From: Paenibacillus sp. J23TS9
GTDB lineage: Bacteria > Bacillota > Bacilli > Paenibacillales > Paenibacillaceae
NCBI RefSeq assembly: GCF_018403225.1
Contig: NZ_BOSG01000001.1
Coordinates: forward strand, 3,100,001 to 3,164,000
Direction: 5' to 3'
Length of the DNA: 64,000 nucleotides
The position numbers and the translations under genes are program-made. Below the pieces are notes generated by a model that saw only the letters and a program-made list of their open reading frames with translations, searched no databases and was not told the origin of the DNA. This document shows positions 43,480 to 52,737 of this stretch, one piece after another. Numbering within the stretch: the stretch's first letter is position 1; each line of letters starts with the position of its first letter.

Positions 43480-44585
43480 GTATCTTGACGCTGTACATGA
43501 ATGAACAAAAACATCTTGAGGAAAAGCCCGTTTACCAGAAAATGATCATTGAAGGCCGTAAAGTGGGATTGGATGTATTTGTTTTTACACCAATGGACGT
43601 CAATGAGAGCAAACAAAAGATCTATGCACTGGAGTATGATGCCAAAAAAGGTACATGGGGGCGAAGCTGGCGGAGCTTCCCTCATATGATCTATGACCGC
43701 TGCCGAATCCAGAAGGGCTACCGGTTCACGCAGCTCCTCCAGTTCAGGCGCCGCTACAGCCATCTATTATTTTTAAACCGGCCGCTGCGAAACAAATGGA
43801 CGATATATGAGGTGCTTTCACGTAAGCCCGAATTCAAAAAGTATCTTCCGGAGACACATCTGTATCATGGATTTACTGATGCACATCAAATGCTGAAGAG
43901 AAAGCCGGTTATCTTCTTAAAACCAATCAACGGAACGGGTGGTCGCGGGATTTTACGGATTGAGCGGCTGAAGGAGAACTCCCAATATTATATTCAAGGG
44001 AGAAACCAGCAACGGAAAATCATTGCACCTCAGAAAATACACGCTTCCCGTCTGGGATCCGTTTTGCATAGCTGGAATATGAAGGACCGTTATCTGGTGC
44101 AAGAGGGCATCCCTATAGACCTTCCGGACGGCCGCGTCCATGATTACCGCATGCTGGTGCAGAAAAACAGAGAAGGCATCTGGCAGCTCACCGGCATAGC
44201 CGGCAGAGTGGGAGCTCCGCGGAGTATTACCTCCAATTTGCATGGAGGCGGGCATGCGGTAACCATGAATTCCATACTGGATAAATGGATAGAAGATGCG
44301 GAGAACCGCCAAAAAGTTGAGAAGCGTGCAGAGAAGCTGGGCATCGGGGTAGCTGCTTTTCTGGAAGGTCAATACGGCGCATTATGTGAACTGGCTCTGG
44401 ATTTGGCCATAAACAAAAAAGGGCATATTTACCTTCTGGAGGTAAACCCCAAACCCGCAAGGGAAGTTTTTTCGCAAATCGGTGATGCCGACATGTACCG
44501 GCAGGCCATAGTCAGACCGCTGGAGTATGCCGTTTGGCTGTATGGGCAAAGAGAAGAATCCAAAAAGACCAACAAACCGCAGTAA
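43461..44585 (+). CDS. YheC/YheD family ATP-grasp protein 5 (YheC length)
   Basis: The 374-residue core-only protein has PIPVLGILTLYMNEQ, HMIYDRCRIQKG, FLKPINGTGGRGILRI near 155, LVQEGIPIDLPDGRVHDYRMLVQKN, SNLHGGGHA and CELALDLAINKKGHIYLLEVNPKPA near 320-345. The Arg of the usual (I/F)D(F/L/V)R motif is present as DYR. The metal region reads CELALD rather than GELGID. Start is GTG 43461, behind AAGAAGGTGA inside the GNAT gene. It is the last gene of the operon, followed by a hairpin. Confidence 0.9.
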   Translation: MPIPVLGILTLYMNEQKHLEEKPVYQKMIIEGRKVGLDVFVFTPMDVNESKQKIYALEYDAKKGTWGRSWRSFPHMIYDRCRIQKGYRFTQLLQFRRRYSHLLFLNRPLRNKWTIYEVLSRKPEFKKYLPETHLYHGFTDAHQMLKRKPVIFLKPINGTGGRGILRIERLKENSQYYIQGRNQQRKIIAPQKIHASRLGSVLHSWNMKDRYLVQEGIPIDLPDGRVHDYRMLVQKNREGIWQLTGIAGRVGAPRSITSNLHGGGHAVTMNSILDKWIEDAENRQKVEKRAEKLGIGVAAFLEGQYGALCELALDLAINKKGHIYLLEVNPKPAREVFSQIGDADMYRQAIVRPLEYAVWLYGQREESKKTNKPQ

Positions 44586-44612
44586 ACCTGCGGCCTGTTG
44601 GCCTCTTTCATT
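44568..44612 (+). terminator. Terminator of the YheC/YheD operon
   Basis: CCAACAaaCCGCAG (44570-44583) pairs with CTGCGGccTGTTGG (44589-44602), followed by CCTCTTTCATTT. The stem is strong and the T run weak. It overlaps the last codons of gene 5. Confidence 0.65.
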
Positions 44613-44625
44613 TGGTCAAATATCA

Positions 44626-45327
44626 TTATGTAATCGATACCGCTTCCGCTTCATCATACAGTTTCAGAAGCTCCGAGAAAGAGGATATCCGTACATCCGA
44701 TCCCTTTAGCTCGTCATGATTACCAAAACCGGCATAAGCGCAGCCAATTACACCGAGGTCATTTTTCTTTCCGGCTTCCACGTCCGAAGAGCGGTCTCCC
44801 ACCATCCATGCGGAATGAACCTGTTCCTGCTCAAGCAGCATTTTCACCAAATCCACTTTGGAAAGTGTGCCCTGCTTGCCTGCGCTGTACAGTCCATCAA
44901 AAAGATTAGCCAGTTCATGTGTATCCACGATACCGCTGATATAATGCTCCAGTCCGTTGCTCGCAACGTACAGCTTTACACCTTGCTTATGCAATGCTTC
45001 CAGCGTTTCCTTGACTTCCGGATACAGCAGCGTCTCACCGCCGGCCAATCCCTCCAGTTCAAGCTGAAGCAGCAGTTCATTGGCTCGGTTATGGGCTTGT
45101 ACACTGCCATCCGGCATCACAACTTTCCATATATCTTCCAGAAGCATCCCTAGGCTGCCCAGCATCCGCTCTTCCGGAGGTGTTGGCGACGTATACAGGC
45201 CTTCACTTCGCAGCGTGTCGAACAGCTTGTGGTATGCAGGCAGAAGTACGGATTCGGTTTGAAATAGCGTTCCATCCATATCAAAAATCATTGCCTCAGG
45301 CCTGGTCAGTTTACTTGGGTTACTCAT
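44626..45327 (-). CDS. HAD superfamily hydrolase, phosphoglycolate-phosphatase-like
   Basis: The 233-residue HAD phosphatase has motif I FDMDGTLFQTE (nucleophile Asp near 16), a helical cap, motif II VASNG near 120, motif III Lys in LSKVDLVKMLL and motif IV WMVGDRSSDVEAGKKN. It probably dephosphorylates a small metabolite. The substrate is not predictable. It is convergent with the YheC/YheD operon and has no clear operon partner. Confidence 0.88.
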   Translation of the reverse strand: MSNPSKLTRPEAMIFDMDGTLFQTESVLLPAYHKLFDTLRSEGLYTSPTPPEERMLGSLGMLLEDIWKVVMPDGSVQAHNRANELLLQLELEGLAGGETLLYPEVKETLEALHKQGVKLYVASNGLEHYISGIVDTHELANLFDGLYSAGKQGTLSKVDLVKMLLEQEQVHSAWMVGDRSSDVEAGKKNDLGVIGCAYAGFGNHDELKGSDVRISSFSELLKLYDEAEAVSIT

Positions 45328-45429
45328 CGATTAGCATCGTCCCTTCTGTCACTTCGGTGTGCGCATACGGTCTGGCGCCTTGCTTATAGCCTATCATAAG
45401 GGAAGCCCTACCCGGTTGTAAACCAAACA

Positions 45430-45458
45430 AACAGGCGCCCCGTGGCAGGAACGCCTTA
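45430..45458 (-). terminator. Terminator of the cotJ operon
   Basis: On the minus strand AGGCGTTCC pairs with GGGGCGCCT, followed by GTTTGTTTGG. It lies about 30 bp past the cotJC stop. Confidence 0.65.
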
Positions 45459-45485
45459 TTCTAGCCAAGCCTTTTTTTCATTAGT

Positions 45486-46055
45486 TCAGAAGATTCTCTT
45501 CTGAGTGCGATCATCCTTAATGATCTCCACCGCTTCCCTGAAACGGGTTGCATGAACAATCTCACGCTCGCGCAGAAACTTCAAGCTGTCCTGCAGATCT
45601 ACATCATCCGTCATATCGATCAGCCATTGATATGTAGCCCGAGCCTTCTCCTCCGCTGCAATATCTTCATACAGGTCCGCAAGCGGATCACCTTTAGCTT
45701 GGATATAAGCTGCCGTAAATGGCACTCCGGAAGCATTATTATAGAAAAGGGCCTTGTCATGAGCGGCATAATGGGCGCCAAGGCCAGCGCATTCAAGCTG
45801 CTCGACGGTGGCGTCCTTCGTCAATTTATAGACCATCGTCGCAATCATTTCCAAGTGGGCGAATTCTTCGGTGCCAATATCGTTCAACACGCCAATAACT
45901 TTATCAGGTATGGTGTAGCGCTGATTTAAATAGCGCAGGGCCGCTGCCAATTCACCATCAGCGCCTCCATACTGCTCAAGCAAATATTTCGCCATTGTCG
46001 GATCGCATTTGCTGACACGAACCGGATACTGCAGCTTCTTCTCATACACCCACAT
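45486..46055 (-). CDS. cotJC: Spore coat protein CotJC, manganese-catalase family
   Basis: The 189-residue di-metal four-helix protein has metal ligands in GELAAALRYLNQRY, IGTEEFAHLEMIATMV and AAEEKARATYQWLI, with ILHATRF-like EIVHATRFREAV at the end. This is the manganese catalase pattern of CotJC. It is incorporated into the spore coat and may detoxify peroxide. It is the third gene of cotJABC. GGAGG lies 11 nt before ATG. Confidence 0.95.
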   Translation of the reverse strand: MWVYEKKLQYPVRVSKCDPTMAKYLLEQYGGADGELAAALRYLNQRYTIPDKVIGVLNDIGTEEFAHLEMIATMVYKLTKDATVEQLECAGLGAHYAAHDKALFYNNASGVPFTAAYIQAKGDPLADLYEDIAAEEKARATYQWLIDMTDDVDLQDSLKFLREREIVHATRFREAVEIIKDDRTQKRIF

Positions 46056-46090
46056 GAGTTTGGACAGCCTCCTTTAAGAATATAATCTCG

Positions 46091-46414
46091 TTATACCTGC
46101 CAAGGCCAAGGTGCTTGCGGCCATTCAAACGGAAACCGGGAATAGGCATGCCCAAAATTCATCAACGGTCCGTACAACTCCTGAAATTGCCTGACAAGCG
46201 GAATCCGTTCCTGGGCAAGCCGGTTATACTGCTCAACACTTTTCAAATCATCCGGATGAGTGTTCAGGTACAGGTTCAGCTCGACCAAAGCAAAATCAAC
46301 GACCTGGATCTTTTCCAAAAGCTCATAATACCGCTGATCGATCGCTGCACCCTTTTGCGTTTCCGGTTTCATATTTGCCGGACTTACATGTTCAGGCTTC
46401 AGATTTTCCGACAT
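46091..46414 (-). CDS. cotJB: Spore coat protein CotJB
   Basis: The 107-residue protein has a variable N-terminal 25 residues and then the CotJB core: QRYYELLEKIQVVDFALVELNLYLNTHPDD and QERIPLVRQFQELYGPLMNFGHA. It is a coat component needed with CotJA and CotJC. The ATG overlaps the cotJA stop (TGATG), with GGAGGGGGGAG upstream, so translation is coupled. Confidence 0.95.
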   Translation of the reverse strand: MSENLKPEHVSPANMKPETQKGAAIDQRYYELLEKIQVVDFALVELNLYLNTHPDDLKSVEQYNRLAQERIPLVRQFQELYGPLMNFGHAYSRFPFEWPQAPWPWQV

Positions 46415-46644
46415 CAGGCTCCCCCCTCCTGTGCGCTCCGGTTCGGACTGTATGGGCTGTACAAGTTAGGCCACAGCGTCCCTCTAGTCAAAGCTTCCTG
46501 CAGGCTGAACTGCGGCCAATCCAGTGGTTGAAAAGTGATATATTGGTTCGGCGGAACGACGTATGTTCTGTAAAGCATTGGCGGACATGGATCAAACGGC
46601 CCTATGAAGGGCTTATAGACTCGCACCTGGTTGTTCACATTCAC
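46414..46644 (-). CDS. cotJA: Spore coat protein CotJA
   Basis: The 76-residue Pro/Tyr-rich protein has VRVYKPFIGPFDPCPPMLYRTYVVPPNQYITFQP and FSLQEALTRGTLWPNLYSPY, the CotJA signature. GTG 46644 is chosen because AAGGAGG lies 8 nt before it and the length then fits the 82-residue B. subtilis protein; the frame runs open to 46728 without a ribosome site. It is the first gene of cotJABC. Confidence 0.93.
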   Translation of the reverse strand: MNVNNQVRVYKPFIGPFDPCPPMLYRTYVVPPNQYITFQPLDWPQFSLQEALTRGTLWPNLYSPYSPNRSAQEGGA

Positions 46645-46752
46645 CAAAGGCTCCTCCTTCTGTATCAAGGTATCAGGCCGATGACACGAAAAAGCCATCA
46701 GTCTCTTCGTAACTAACATATGAGGCATTCGTGGAAACTGAACAAAAATTTA

Positions 46753-46807
46753 CGAAAAAACCAAAGAACTCCCTCGAAACAAGCCGAAACTTGTCCAGGG
46801 AGTTCTT
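46753..46807 (-). terminator. Terminator of the CorC-type/ytvI operon
   Basis: On the minus strand AAGAACTCCCT pairs with AGGGAGTTCTT, with ACAAG/CTTGT inside, and is followed by GGTTTTTTCG. It lies directly past the ytvI stop. Confidence 0.85.
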
Positions 46808-46811
46808 GATC

Positions 46812-47843
46812 TTATAACTTGATTTTGATCTGAAATAATCCCGCTTTGCGGATAGCCGAATAGATAATAACCACCAGGGGGCCGATGAATACACCAATCA
46901 CACCGACCAATTTAAAGCCAATGTACATGCTTACCAGCGCCGAAAGCGCTCCGATCCCGACGGAATCGCCAATAACCTTCGGTTCGATGACCCGCCTTGC
47001 CACGGTAATGACAATAAAGAGGAGTGACAGCCCGAAGCCTGTATAAGAGTCCCCCACAATAAACAAATAGGCAGCCCATGGAATGAGGACAGAGCCCACG
47101 CCAAGGATTGGTAAAATATCCACGAACATAATCAGCATGGCGATTGCAAGCGGGTAATGAATGTTTAGAATGAGCAGACCTGTCAACGTGACGACATACG
47201 TGAAGGCACTGAGTATCATCTGGGCCTGTATAAAACCGAAAATTGATCTTTTCAAGCTCTGCAGTACCTGCTGAATCTGCCCTTGCATCTCCTCTTCAAA
47301 CAGGGATAGCAGTCCTGAGCGAAGCGTGGGCAGACCATAGCTGAACAAGTACACTGCGACAAAGAATACGACGAAAAACACGAAAGTACCGGGAATACCT
47401 TTTGCAAAATTCAAAAACGTGGAAGATAAAGTGTTCGCAAAAGACTCCGCGTACTGTGTAACATTCGAAAGAAAGACTCTTAGGCTTTCAGCCAGATCAG
47501 GCTGAATGCGGTCAAGCCACCCCCGGGCTTGTATCATGGTATTCTGCGCAAAATCGTTGGCAGCCGCAAAATACGAAGGGGCGTTCTTCCAGTAATCCAC
47601 AAGCTGACCAAATACCTGCAGTCCCAGCATGTACACCAGAAGCAGAACCAGAAGCAGAAACAAGGTACATGTGAGGGAAGCGGCCGCAACCCGGTTCCAT
47701 TTCAATTTGGACATCATCATGCCATGAATAGGCTCGAGTGAAATGGCAACCAGGGCAGCCAGCAGAAACGGTGCTCCCGCCGTAAACAGAATATACAGCA
47801 GTAAAAGCCCGATTCCGATGAGAAGCAGCTGTTTCCCTGACAT
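46812..47843 (-). CDS. ytvI: Sporulation integral membrane protein YtvI, AI-2E transporter family
   Basis: The 343-residue protein has seven or eight membrane helices and the AI-2E/YtvI family landmarks PFLLAALVAISLEPIHGMMM, a long amphipathic middle (about 85-140), IFGFIQAQMILSAFTYV, MFVDILPILGVGSVLIPWA and a C-terminal ARRVIEPKVIGDSVG...VIGVFIGPL. In B. subtilis ytvI is sporulation-associated; the transported compound is unknown. The start is behind GGGGTGA. It follows the CorC-type gene by 10 bp, so the two form an operon. Confidence 0.88.
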   Translation of the reverse strand: MSGKQLLLIGIGLLLLYILFTAGAPFLLAALVAISLEPIHGMMMSKLKWNRVAAASLTCTLFLLLVLLLVYMLGLQVFGQLVDYWKNAPSYFAAANDFAQNTMIQARGWLDRIQPDLAESLRVFLSNVTQYAESFANTLSSTFLNFAKGIPGTFVFFVVFFVAVYLFSYGLPTLRSGLLSLFEEEMQGQIQQVLQSLKRSIFGFIQAQMILSAFTYVVTLTGLLILNIHYPLAIAMLIMFVDILPILGVGSVLIPWAAYLFIVGDSYTGFGLSLLFIVITVARRVIEPKVIGDSVGIGALSALVSMYIGFKLVGVIGVFIGPLVVIIYSAIRKAGLFQIKIKL

Positions 47844-47853
47844 TAATCACCCC

Positions 47854-49209
47854 TTAATCCCCGTTGTCCGCCCCTTCTCCTTCGCTTGATGTGTCGGCTG
47901 CGGCAACGCGATGGATGTTGACCCGGGTAATCCGGAGTCTAGTAGATTCTTCGACCTCAAAAATAAAATTATTCATTTGAATCATCATGCCCTTAACCGG
48001 ATTGCCTTGCAATTCCTTGAACAGCCAGCCGCCTATGGAATCCACTTCATCATCCTCGATAATAACGCCTGTCAGATCATTCACATCTTCAATCAGCATA
48101 CGTCCGTCAACGGAGATGAAGTCCTCCTGAATCTCTACATCAGGCCGCTCATCTTCAAATTCGTCATACAACTCGCCTACGATCTCTTCCAGAATTTCTT
48201 CAGCGGTCAGTATCCCCGCCGTACCTCCGTATTCATCCACAACCAGTGTCAGCTGAGCATGCTTCTTCTGCATCAGACGGAGTACATGGCTGATCTCCAT
48301 TGACTCGGGTACATTCAGGATCGGCCGCACGAGCGAAGTCAGTTCTTTCTGATGCTCCTCATCTGCAAGTAAAAAATCAGTAATATGCACAAATCCGAGT
48401 ATCTGATCCTTGTCCTCCACGGCAATAGGATAGCGGGAATGCTTCGTTTCATTGATGATTCTGAGATTCTCTTCCAGCGTATTGTTCGTGAACAGGCAGT
48501 CCATATCCGTACGGGGCAGCATGATTTCGCGCGCCAGCAGATCGGAGAATTCAAAGATGTTGTCCATCAACTTCATCTCATCCTTGTCGATCACTCCGCT
48601 TTTGGCACTCTGATTCATTAATATGCGGATTTCCTCTTCAGAATGCGCAGCTTCTGATTCCGTTGCCGGCTGTACGCCGAATAACCGCAAAATCACGTTA
48701 GCGGATGCGTTAAGCAGCCAAATGAACGGGAAAAATATTTTATAGAAAAGCATCAATGGAGCGGATAAAAGCAGCGCTGCCCCTTCTGTTTTCTGAATCG
48801 CCAGAGACTTTGGTGCAAGCTCTCCAAGAACGATATGTAGGAAGGTAATAATACAGAAGCCGATAATAACGGACACCGTCGCAATCAACGTGCTGTCCGT
48901 AATCCCTGCTTTATACATGAGCGGCTGTACCAGGAGATGCGATATGGCAGGCTCGCCAATCCAGCCCAGTCCCAGGGATGCCAGCGTAATCCCAAATTGG
49001 GTAGCGGATAAATAGGCATCCAGCTTATTGTTTACTTTTAAAGCATAAGTTGCCATGCGGTTGCCTTCGCTCACCAGCTGCGTCAGCCGGGACTGGCGCA
49101 TCTTTACAAGCGAGAACTCCGCCGCGACAAATACTCCGTTAAAGAATACAAGCAGCAAAACCAGGAAAAGGTTGTATAATAGCTTGCCTATTTCTAACTC
49201 CCCGTCCAA
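47854..49209 (-). CDS. Hemolysin C / CorC (CNNM, DUF21) family membrane protein
   Basis: The 451-residue protein has a DUF21/CNNM membrane domain with about four helices (about 10-190; VFFNGVFVAAEFSLVKMRQSRL), a CBS pair (about 215-340; LPRTDMDCLFTNNTLEENL...HSRYPIAVEDKDQILGFVHI, VVDEYGGTAGILTAEEILEEIVGELYDEFE) and a CorC_HlyC domain at the C-terminus. The family includes magnesium exporters such as MpfA; a cytolytic role is not implied. Start is TTG 49209, with only GGGG upstream, so it is uncertain by several codons. ytvI follows. Confidence 0.9.
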   Translation of the reverse strand: MDGELEIGKLLYNLFLVLLLVFFNGVFVAAEFSLVKMRQSRLTQLVSEGNRMATYALKVNNKLDAYLSATQFGITLASLGLGWIGEPAISHLLVQPLMYKAGITDSTLIATVSVIIGFCIITFLHIVLGELAPKSLAIQKTEGAALLLSAPLMLFYKIFFPFIWLLNASANVILRLFGVQPATESEAAHSEEEIRILMNQSAKSGVIDKDEMKLMDNIFEFSDLLAREIMLPRTDMDCLFTNNTLEENLRIINETKHSRYPIAVEDKDQILGFVHITDFLLADEEHQKELTSLVRPILNVPESMEISHVLRLMQKKHAQLTLVVDEYGGTAGILTAEEILEEIVGELYDEFEDERPDVEIQEDFISVDGRMLIEDVNDLTGVIIEDDEVDSIGGWLFKELQGNPVKGMMIQMNNFIFEVEESTRLRITRVNIHRVAAADTSSEGEGADNGD

Positions 49210-49226
49210 ATGAAACGCCCCATTTC

Positions 49227-50339
49227 TTATAATATGTTAGCTTGCCTTATGCTAAAATCCGTATTCTTATAATACATGTCCTTCACCAGCAAATTCGGTC
49301 CGCAGCATCCTGCCGCATCACAGTGGCAGTTAATCGTTTTGTTCAGCGGATGATCCATTTGCCATGCATTGAAAATATCATCAAGCCGACTGGTCTGAAT
49401 ATTCCCGAATGGAGGAACATCTGAAAAGTCGGTCACATATACATCACCGGAAAACAAGTTGACATTGACACGGTTGCGCCCGTCTGGATCATTTCGGACC
49501 GTTACGTTCGGCTCCGACGCAAGACGGCGGATGAGCTTCATTTCATCCGGATTACTGCTGCACGCAAAAAACGGCAGGGTTCCAAACAACATCCACATCT
49601 CCGGGTCACGGACGTCCAGCAAAGAATCAATAGCCTTCCGAGTTTCCTCCAGCGAAAGCACCGGCAGGGCGCTGGCAAAATTGGAAGCATACATCGGATG
49701 AACTTCATGACGCTTGCAGCCCATTTCCTGTATTAGTTTGTGAATTCCAGCCAGCTTTGTATGCGTACGATAATTAATCATCGACTCGGCTGAAATAAAC
49801 ATCCCCGCTTCGCTGAGCTTGACGGAATTCTCCATCATTTTATCGTACATACGGTAAGCCGTTTCCTTCGGAACTGGATGATTGCTGTTGGCAAAGCCCA
49901 CCTCATGGAAATCGTCGCCGTTTAAATAATTGAATGAAATATGCATCACATCCAGATACGGAAGCATTTTCTCGTATCGGCTAATATCCAGAGTCAGATT
50001 GGAATTAATCTGCGTCCGGACGCCGCGTTCTTTGGCGTAGCGGAGCAGAGGCACAATGACCTCATTCACGGTTTTTTCGCGGAAGGACGGCTCTCCCCCC
50101 GTCAGACTGATCGTTTGCAAATGCTCGACCTCATCCAATTTTTTCAGCATTAGATCAAGCGGCAAAAAATCCGCTTCTTTCATAACGAGCATGTCTCCTA
50201 CGGCGCAATGCTCACAACGCATGTTGCATAAATGAGTGACTGTCATTTCCACACTCGTCAGCACATGACGTCCATATGCTCTGAGCGAACCAATAGGATC
50301 CCAAGGATCATTGATAGGCGACAGTTTTACAGTATTCAT
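49227..50339 (-). CDS. yfkAB: Radical SAM protein, YfkAB family
   Basis: The 370-residue protein has the radical SAM cluster motif CNMRCEHC (CxxxCxxC, near 38-45), SLTGGEPSFRE, and a C-terminal Cys cluster CHCDAAGCCGPN near 345-356 that gives the family its CxCxxxxC name. It uses a 4Fe-4S cluster and SAM to start radical chemistry; the C-terminal Cys residues may bind a second cluster. The substrate is unknown. ATG 50339 is chosen because AAGGTGAGG lies 6 nt upstream; GTG 50351 would place the site too close. It lies 17 bp upstream of the CorC-type gene and may share its transcript. Confidence 0.9.
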   Translation of the reverse strand: MNTVKLSPINDPWDPIGSLRAYGRHVLTSVEMTVTHLCNMRCEHCAVGDMLVMKEADFLPLDLMLKKLDEVEHLQTISLTGGEPSFREKTVNEVIVPLLRYAKERGVRTQINSNLTLDISRYEKMLPYLDVMHISFNYLNGDDFHEVGFANSNHPVPKETAYRMYDKMMENSVKLSEAGMFISAESMINYRTHTKLAGIHKLIQEMGCKRHEVHPMYASNFASALPVLSLEETRKAIDSLLDVRDPEMWMLFGTLPFFACSSNPDEMKLIRRLASEPNVTVRNDPDGRNRVNVNLFSGDVYVTDFSDVPPFGNIQTSRLDDIFNAWQMDHPLNKTINCHCDAAGCCGPNLLVKDMYYKNTDFSIRQANIL

Positions 50340-50493
50340 TCTTTTCCTCACCTTATTTCTTTATTTAACCCATCCAAGCAGGCATTTATAGCAGACTGTT
50401 TCTTCAGGCGTGTTCCGGTCTGGAAACACAATTCGGCAGATATGCTTCCTTTTATCATACCATGAAGTGAACAAAAACTCTCCGTCGCCTTCC

Positions 50494-52725
50494 TTAGCGA
50501 TCAGGCTCTCCCTGCACAGCTTCGTGCTCGGACCTCGCAAAAAAGGACAGCCAGCCAGGAAGCCACCAGTTGGCTTTGCCCAAAAGCTTCATCAAAGCAG
50601 GCACCAGCAGAATCCGGACGATCGACACATCAATCAGAACAGAGGCGGTTAGACCAAGCCCCAATGCTTTCATTAATTCATTGTCAGTAAACATGAACGC
50701 ACCTGCTACAACAGCGAGTATAAGGGCCGCCCCGGTGATCATCCCTCCGGTTCTCTGCAATCCTATGGCTGTGCTCCGTTCATTATTCCTTTCCTTACTG
50801 TATGCCTCCGCAATCCGTGACAGCATCATCACTTCGTAATCCATCGAGATTCCAAATACCACACAGAAAATGAGAACGGGTAATACGGCAAACACGCTGC
50901 CGGTGTAACTGACTTGAAGCCAGTCAGCCCCATACCCTCGCTGAAAAACAAGTGTAACCAGACCGAAGCTGGCTCCAAGGCTCAACAAGTTCATCACAAC
51001 CGCCTTCAGCGGCAGCAGAACCGACCGGAAAGCAGCAAAAAGAATGATATAGGTCAGCAGCAGCACAGTGATAAGTACATAAGGAATTCCGCTTTGAATT
51101 CTAACCATGATATCCAGCTTATAAGCCGGGGGACCGGTTACATAGATACTCATTTCTCTTGGTGGATGCTGCCGGAGCTCTTGCACCAGCTTCACCGTAG
51201 CCGGATCCGTTTCGCCGCCTTCCGGCACAACGGCAATAACCGCAGCATGACCCCTGGCAGCATGACGCTTCTCTATCTCGTTCTGCAGCTGCGTGCTCAT
51301 GACATCGGAATCTTCCTTTAGGAAGCTGGCGTAACTTTCAACTCGGTGGACCCCGGAGAGTTCTCTGAGCTTGGACATATATAATTTCATCTGCCGGATC
51401 GACTCCGGCTCCTTATAATCCTGATTCAATTCGACAGCAACCGTGATCGCATTAGCTTCTTTCATATCGTAGGCCTTTTTCATCAGCTCTACACCATACC
51501 GGGATTCATACGACGGCGGAAGCACCTCTGCTGAAGGAATCCCCAGTTTCATATGCAGAGCTGGAAATATAGCTGCCAATAGGGCAGCCGTAACCACGGC
51601 GGCGACCACGGCAGGGCGTGCCATAATAACCTCTGAAATCCGGATCCAGGCCTGACTGCTGACGCGATTATGTTCCTTCTTTTTCCGAAATCTGACCGGC
51701 CAGGCAAATATCCTGTATCCTAAGATGCCAAGCAGTGCAGGAAGAAGCGTACTTGCAGCCAGTACTGATGTAAGCACAACGAGCATTCCTCCCAAGGCAA
51801 GGGAACGGAAGACAGGGAGCTGGATGAAATTCAGTGCGAGCAAGCCGGCCATAACAGCCCCACCGGAATACATCAAGGATCTGCCAGCAGTCTTGCATGA
51901 CGTATTCAGCGCTTCTTCTACCGTCCTGTTTTTCAGTTCCTCCCGGAAACGGCTTACCATGAACAACGCATAGTCAATACCTACAGCAAGTCCAAGCATA
52001 GTCACCATGTTCGGCAGGAAGTTGCTCAGCGGTACGTCTTGGACCGCCACAAAATAAAGGCTGCCCATCGTCACGGCAACACTTCCAAGTCCAACCGCGA
52101 TGGGCAGGAGCGCAGCGGGAAGCGTGCCGAACAAGAGCAGCAGAATCAGAAGAGCTGCCGGAATCCCGAAGGACTCGGCCCGGACAATATCATGCCTGAC
52201 TGCGCTGCTCATATCGTGATAGACGGCAAGATTGCCGGTAATATATGTATGGGTTCCGCTTATCCGCGGTACAGCTGCTTTAATCTCTTCAAAATGACCT
52301 AAAGCTTCATTCGATGTCTCATTGAGCAGTACGGTAAAAGCTGTAACAGCGTCTTCACCCGTACGCCGGGAGACGATGCTACCATACATATCCTGAACGA
52401 ACGGCTGACCGCGTAATGGAGCAAGCTCTTCCCATATTTTTGCCTGTGCTTCGGAAGTGGTCAGATTTTCACCGGATGTGCTTTCCATCACGATATCCAA
52501 TGAAGCAGCCGACATCCCCAGTTTTTCCTCCAGAAAAACAATACCGCGTTCAGAAGAACTTCCGGTGGGTGTAAAGCCGCTGTCTTGAAGCAAGGAAGGC
52601 GTACGAACAGCAAAAAATCCGAGAAAGCAAATCAAAAAGACCCATGCAAAAACGACAGCCCAGCGGTAGCGGAAAATAATGCTGCCCCACTGCCGAATCG
52701 GTGCTTTGATCTGTCGCTCCTTCAT
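50494..52725 (-). CDS. MMPL/RND family membrane transporter (YdfJ-like)
   Basis: The 743-residue protein has twelve predicted membrane helices in two halves, each with one helix followed by an extracytoplasmic loop of about 150 residues and then five helices. Landmarks are VGIDYALFMVSRFREEL in the first half and FGISMDYEVMMLSRIAEAY in the second, where Asp residues carry the proton relay. Such proteins export lipids, peptides or drugs. The gene starts 12 bp after an HD-GYP gene behind AAGGAGG, so the two are cotranscribed. Confidence 0.92.
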   Translation of the reverse strand: MKERQIKAPIRQWGSIIFRYRWAVVFAWVFLICFLGFFAVRTPSLLQDSGFTPTGSSSERGIVFLEEKLGMSAASLDIVMESTSGENLTTSEAQAKIWEELAPLRGQPFVQDMYGSIVSRRTGEDAVTAFTVLLNETSNEALGHFEEIKAAVPRISGTHTYITGNLAVYHDMSSAVRHDIVRAESFGIPAALLILLLLFGTLPAALLPIAVGLGSVAVTMGSLYFVAVQDVPLSNFLPNMVTMLGLAVGIDYALFMVSRFREELKNRTVEEALNTSCKTAGRSLMYSGGAVMAGLLALNFIQLPVFRSLALGGMLVVLTSVLAASTLLPALLGILGYRIFAWPVRFRKKKEHNRVSSQAWIRISEVIMARPAVVAAVVTAALLAAIFPALHMKLGIPSAEVLPPSYESRYGVELMKKAYDMKEANAITVAVELNQDYKEPESIRQMKLYMSKLRELSGVHRVESYASFLKEDSDVMSTQLQNEIEKRHAARGHAAVIAVVPEGGETDPATVKLVQELRQHPPREMSIYVTGPPAYKLDIMVRIQSGIPYVLITVLLLTYIILFAAFRSVLLPLKAVVMNLLSLGASFGLVTLVFQRGYGADWLQVSYTGSVFAVLPVLIFCVVFGISMDYEVMMLSRIAEAYSKERNNERSTAIGLQRTGGMITGAALILAVVAGAFMFTDNELMKALGLGLTASVLIDVSIVRILLVPALMKLLGKANWWLPGWLSFFARSEHEAVQGEPDR

Positions 52726-52737
52726 GGATCTGCCTCC

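Noticed and set aside
47854..49209. Reading the CorC-type protein as a hemolysin or toxin
   Set aside because: The name is historical; the domain plan DUF21-CBS-CorC indicates an ion-transport or regulatory membrane protein.
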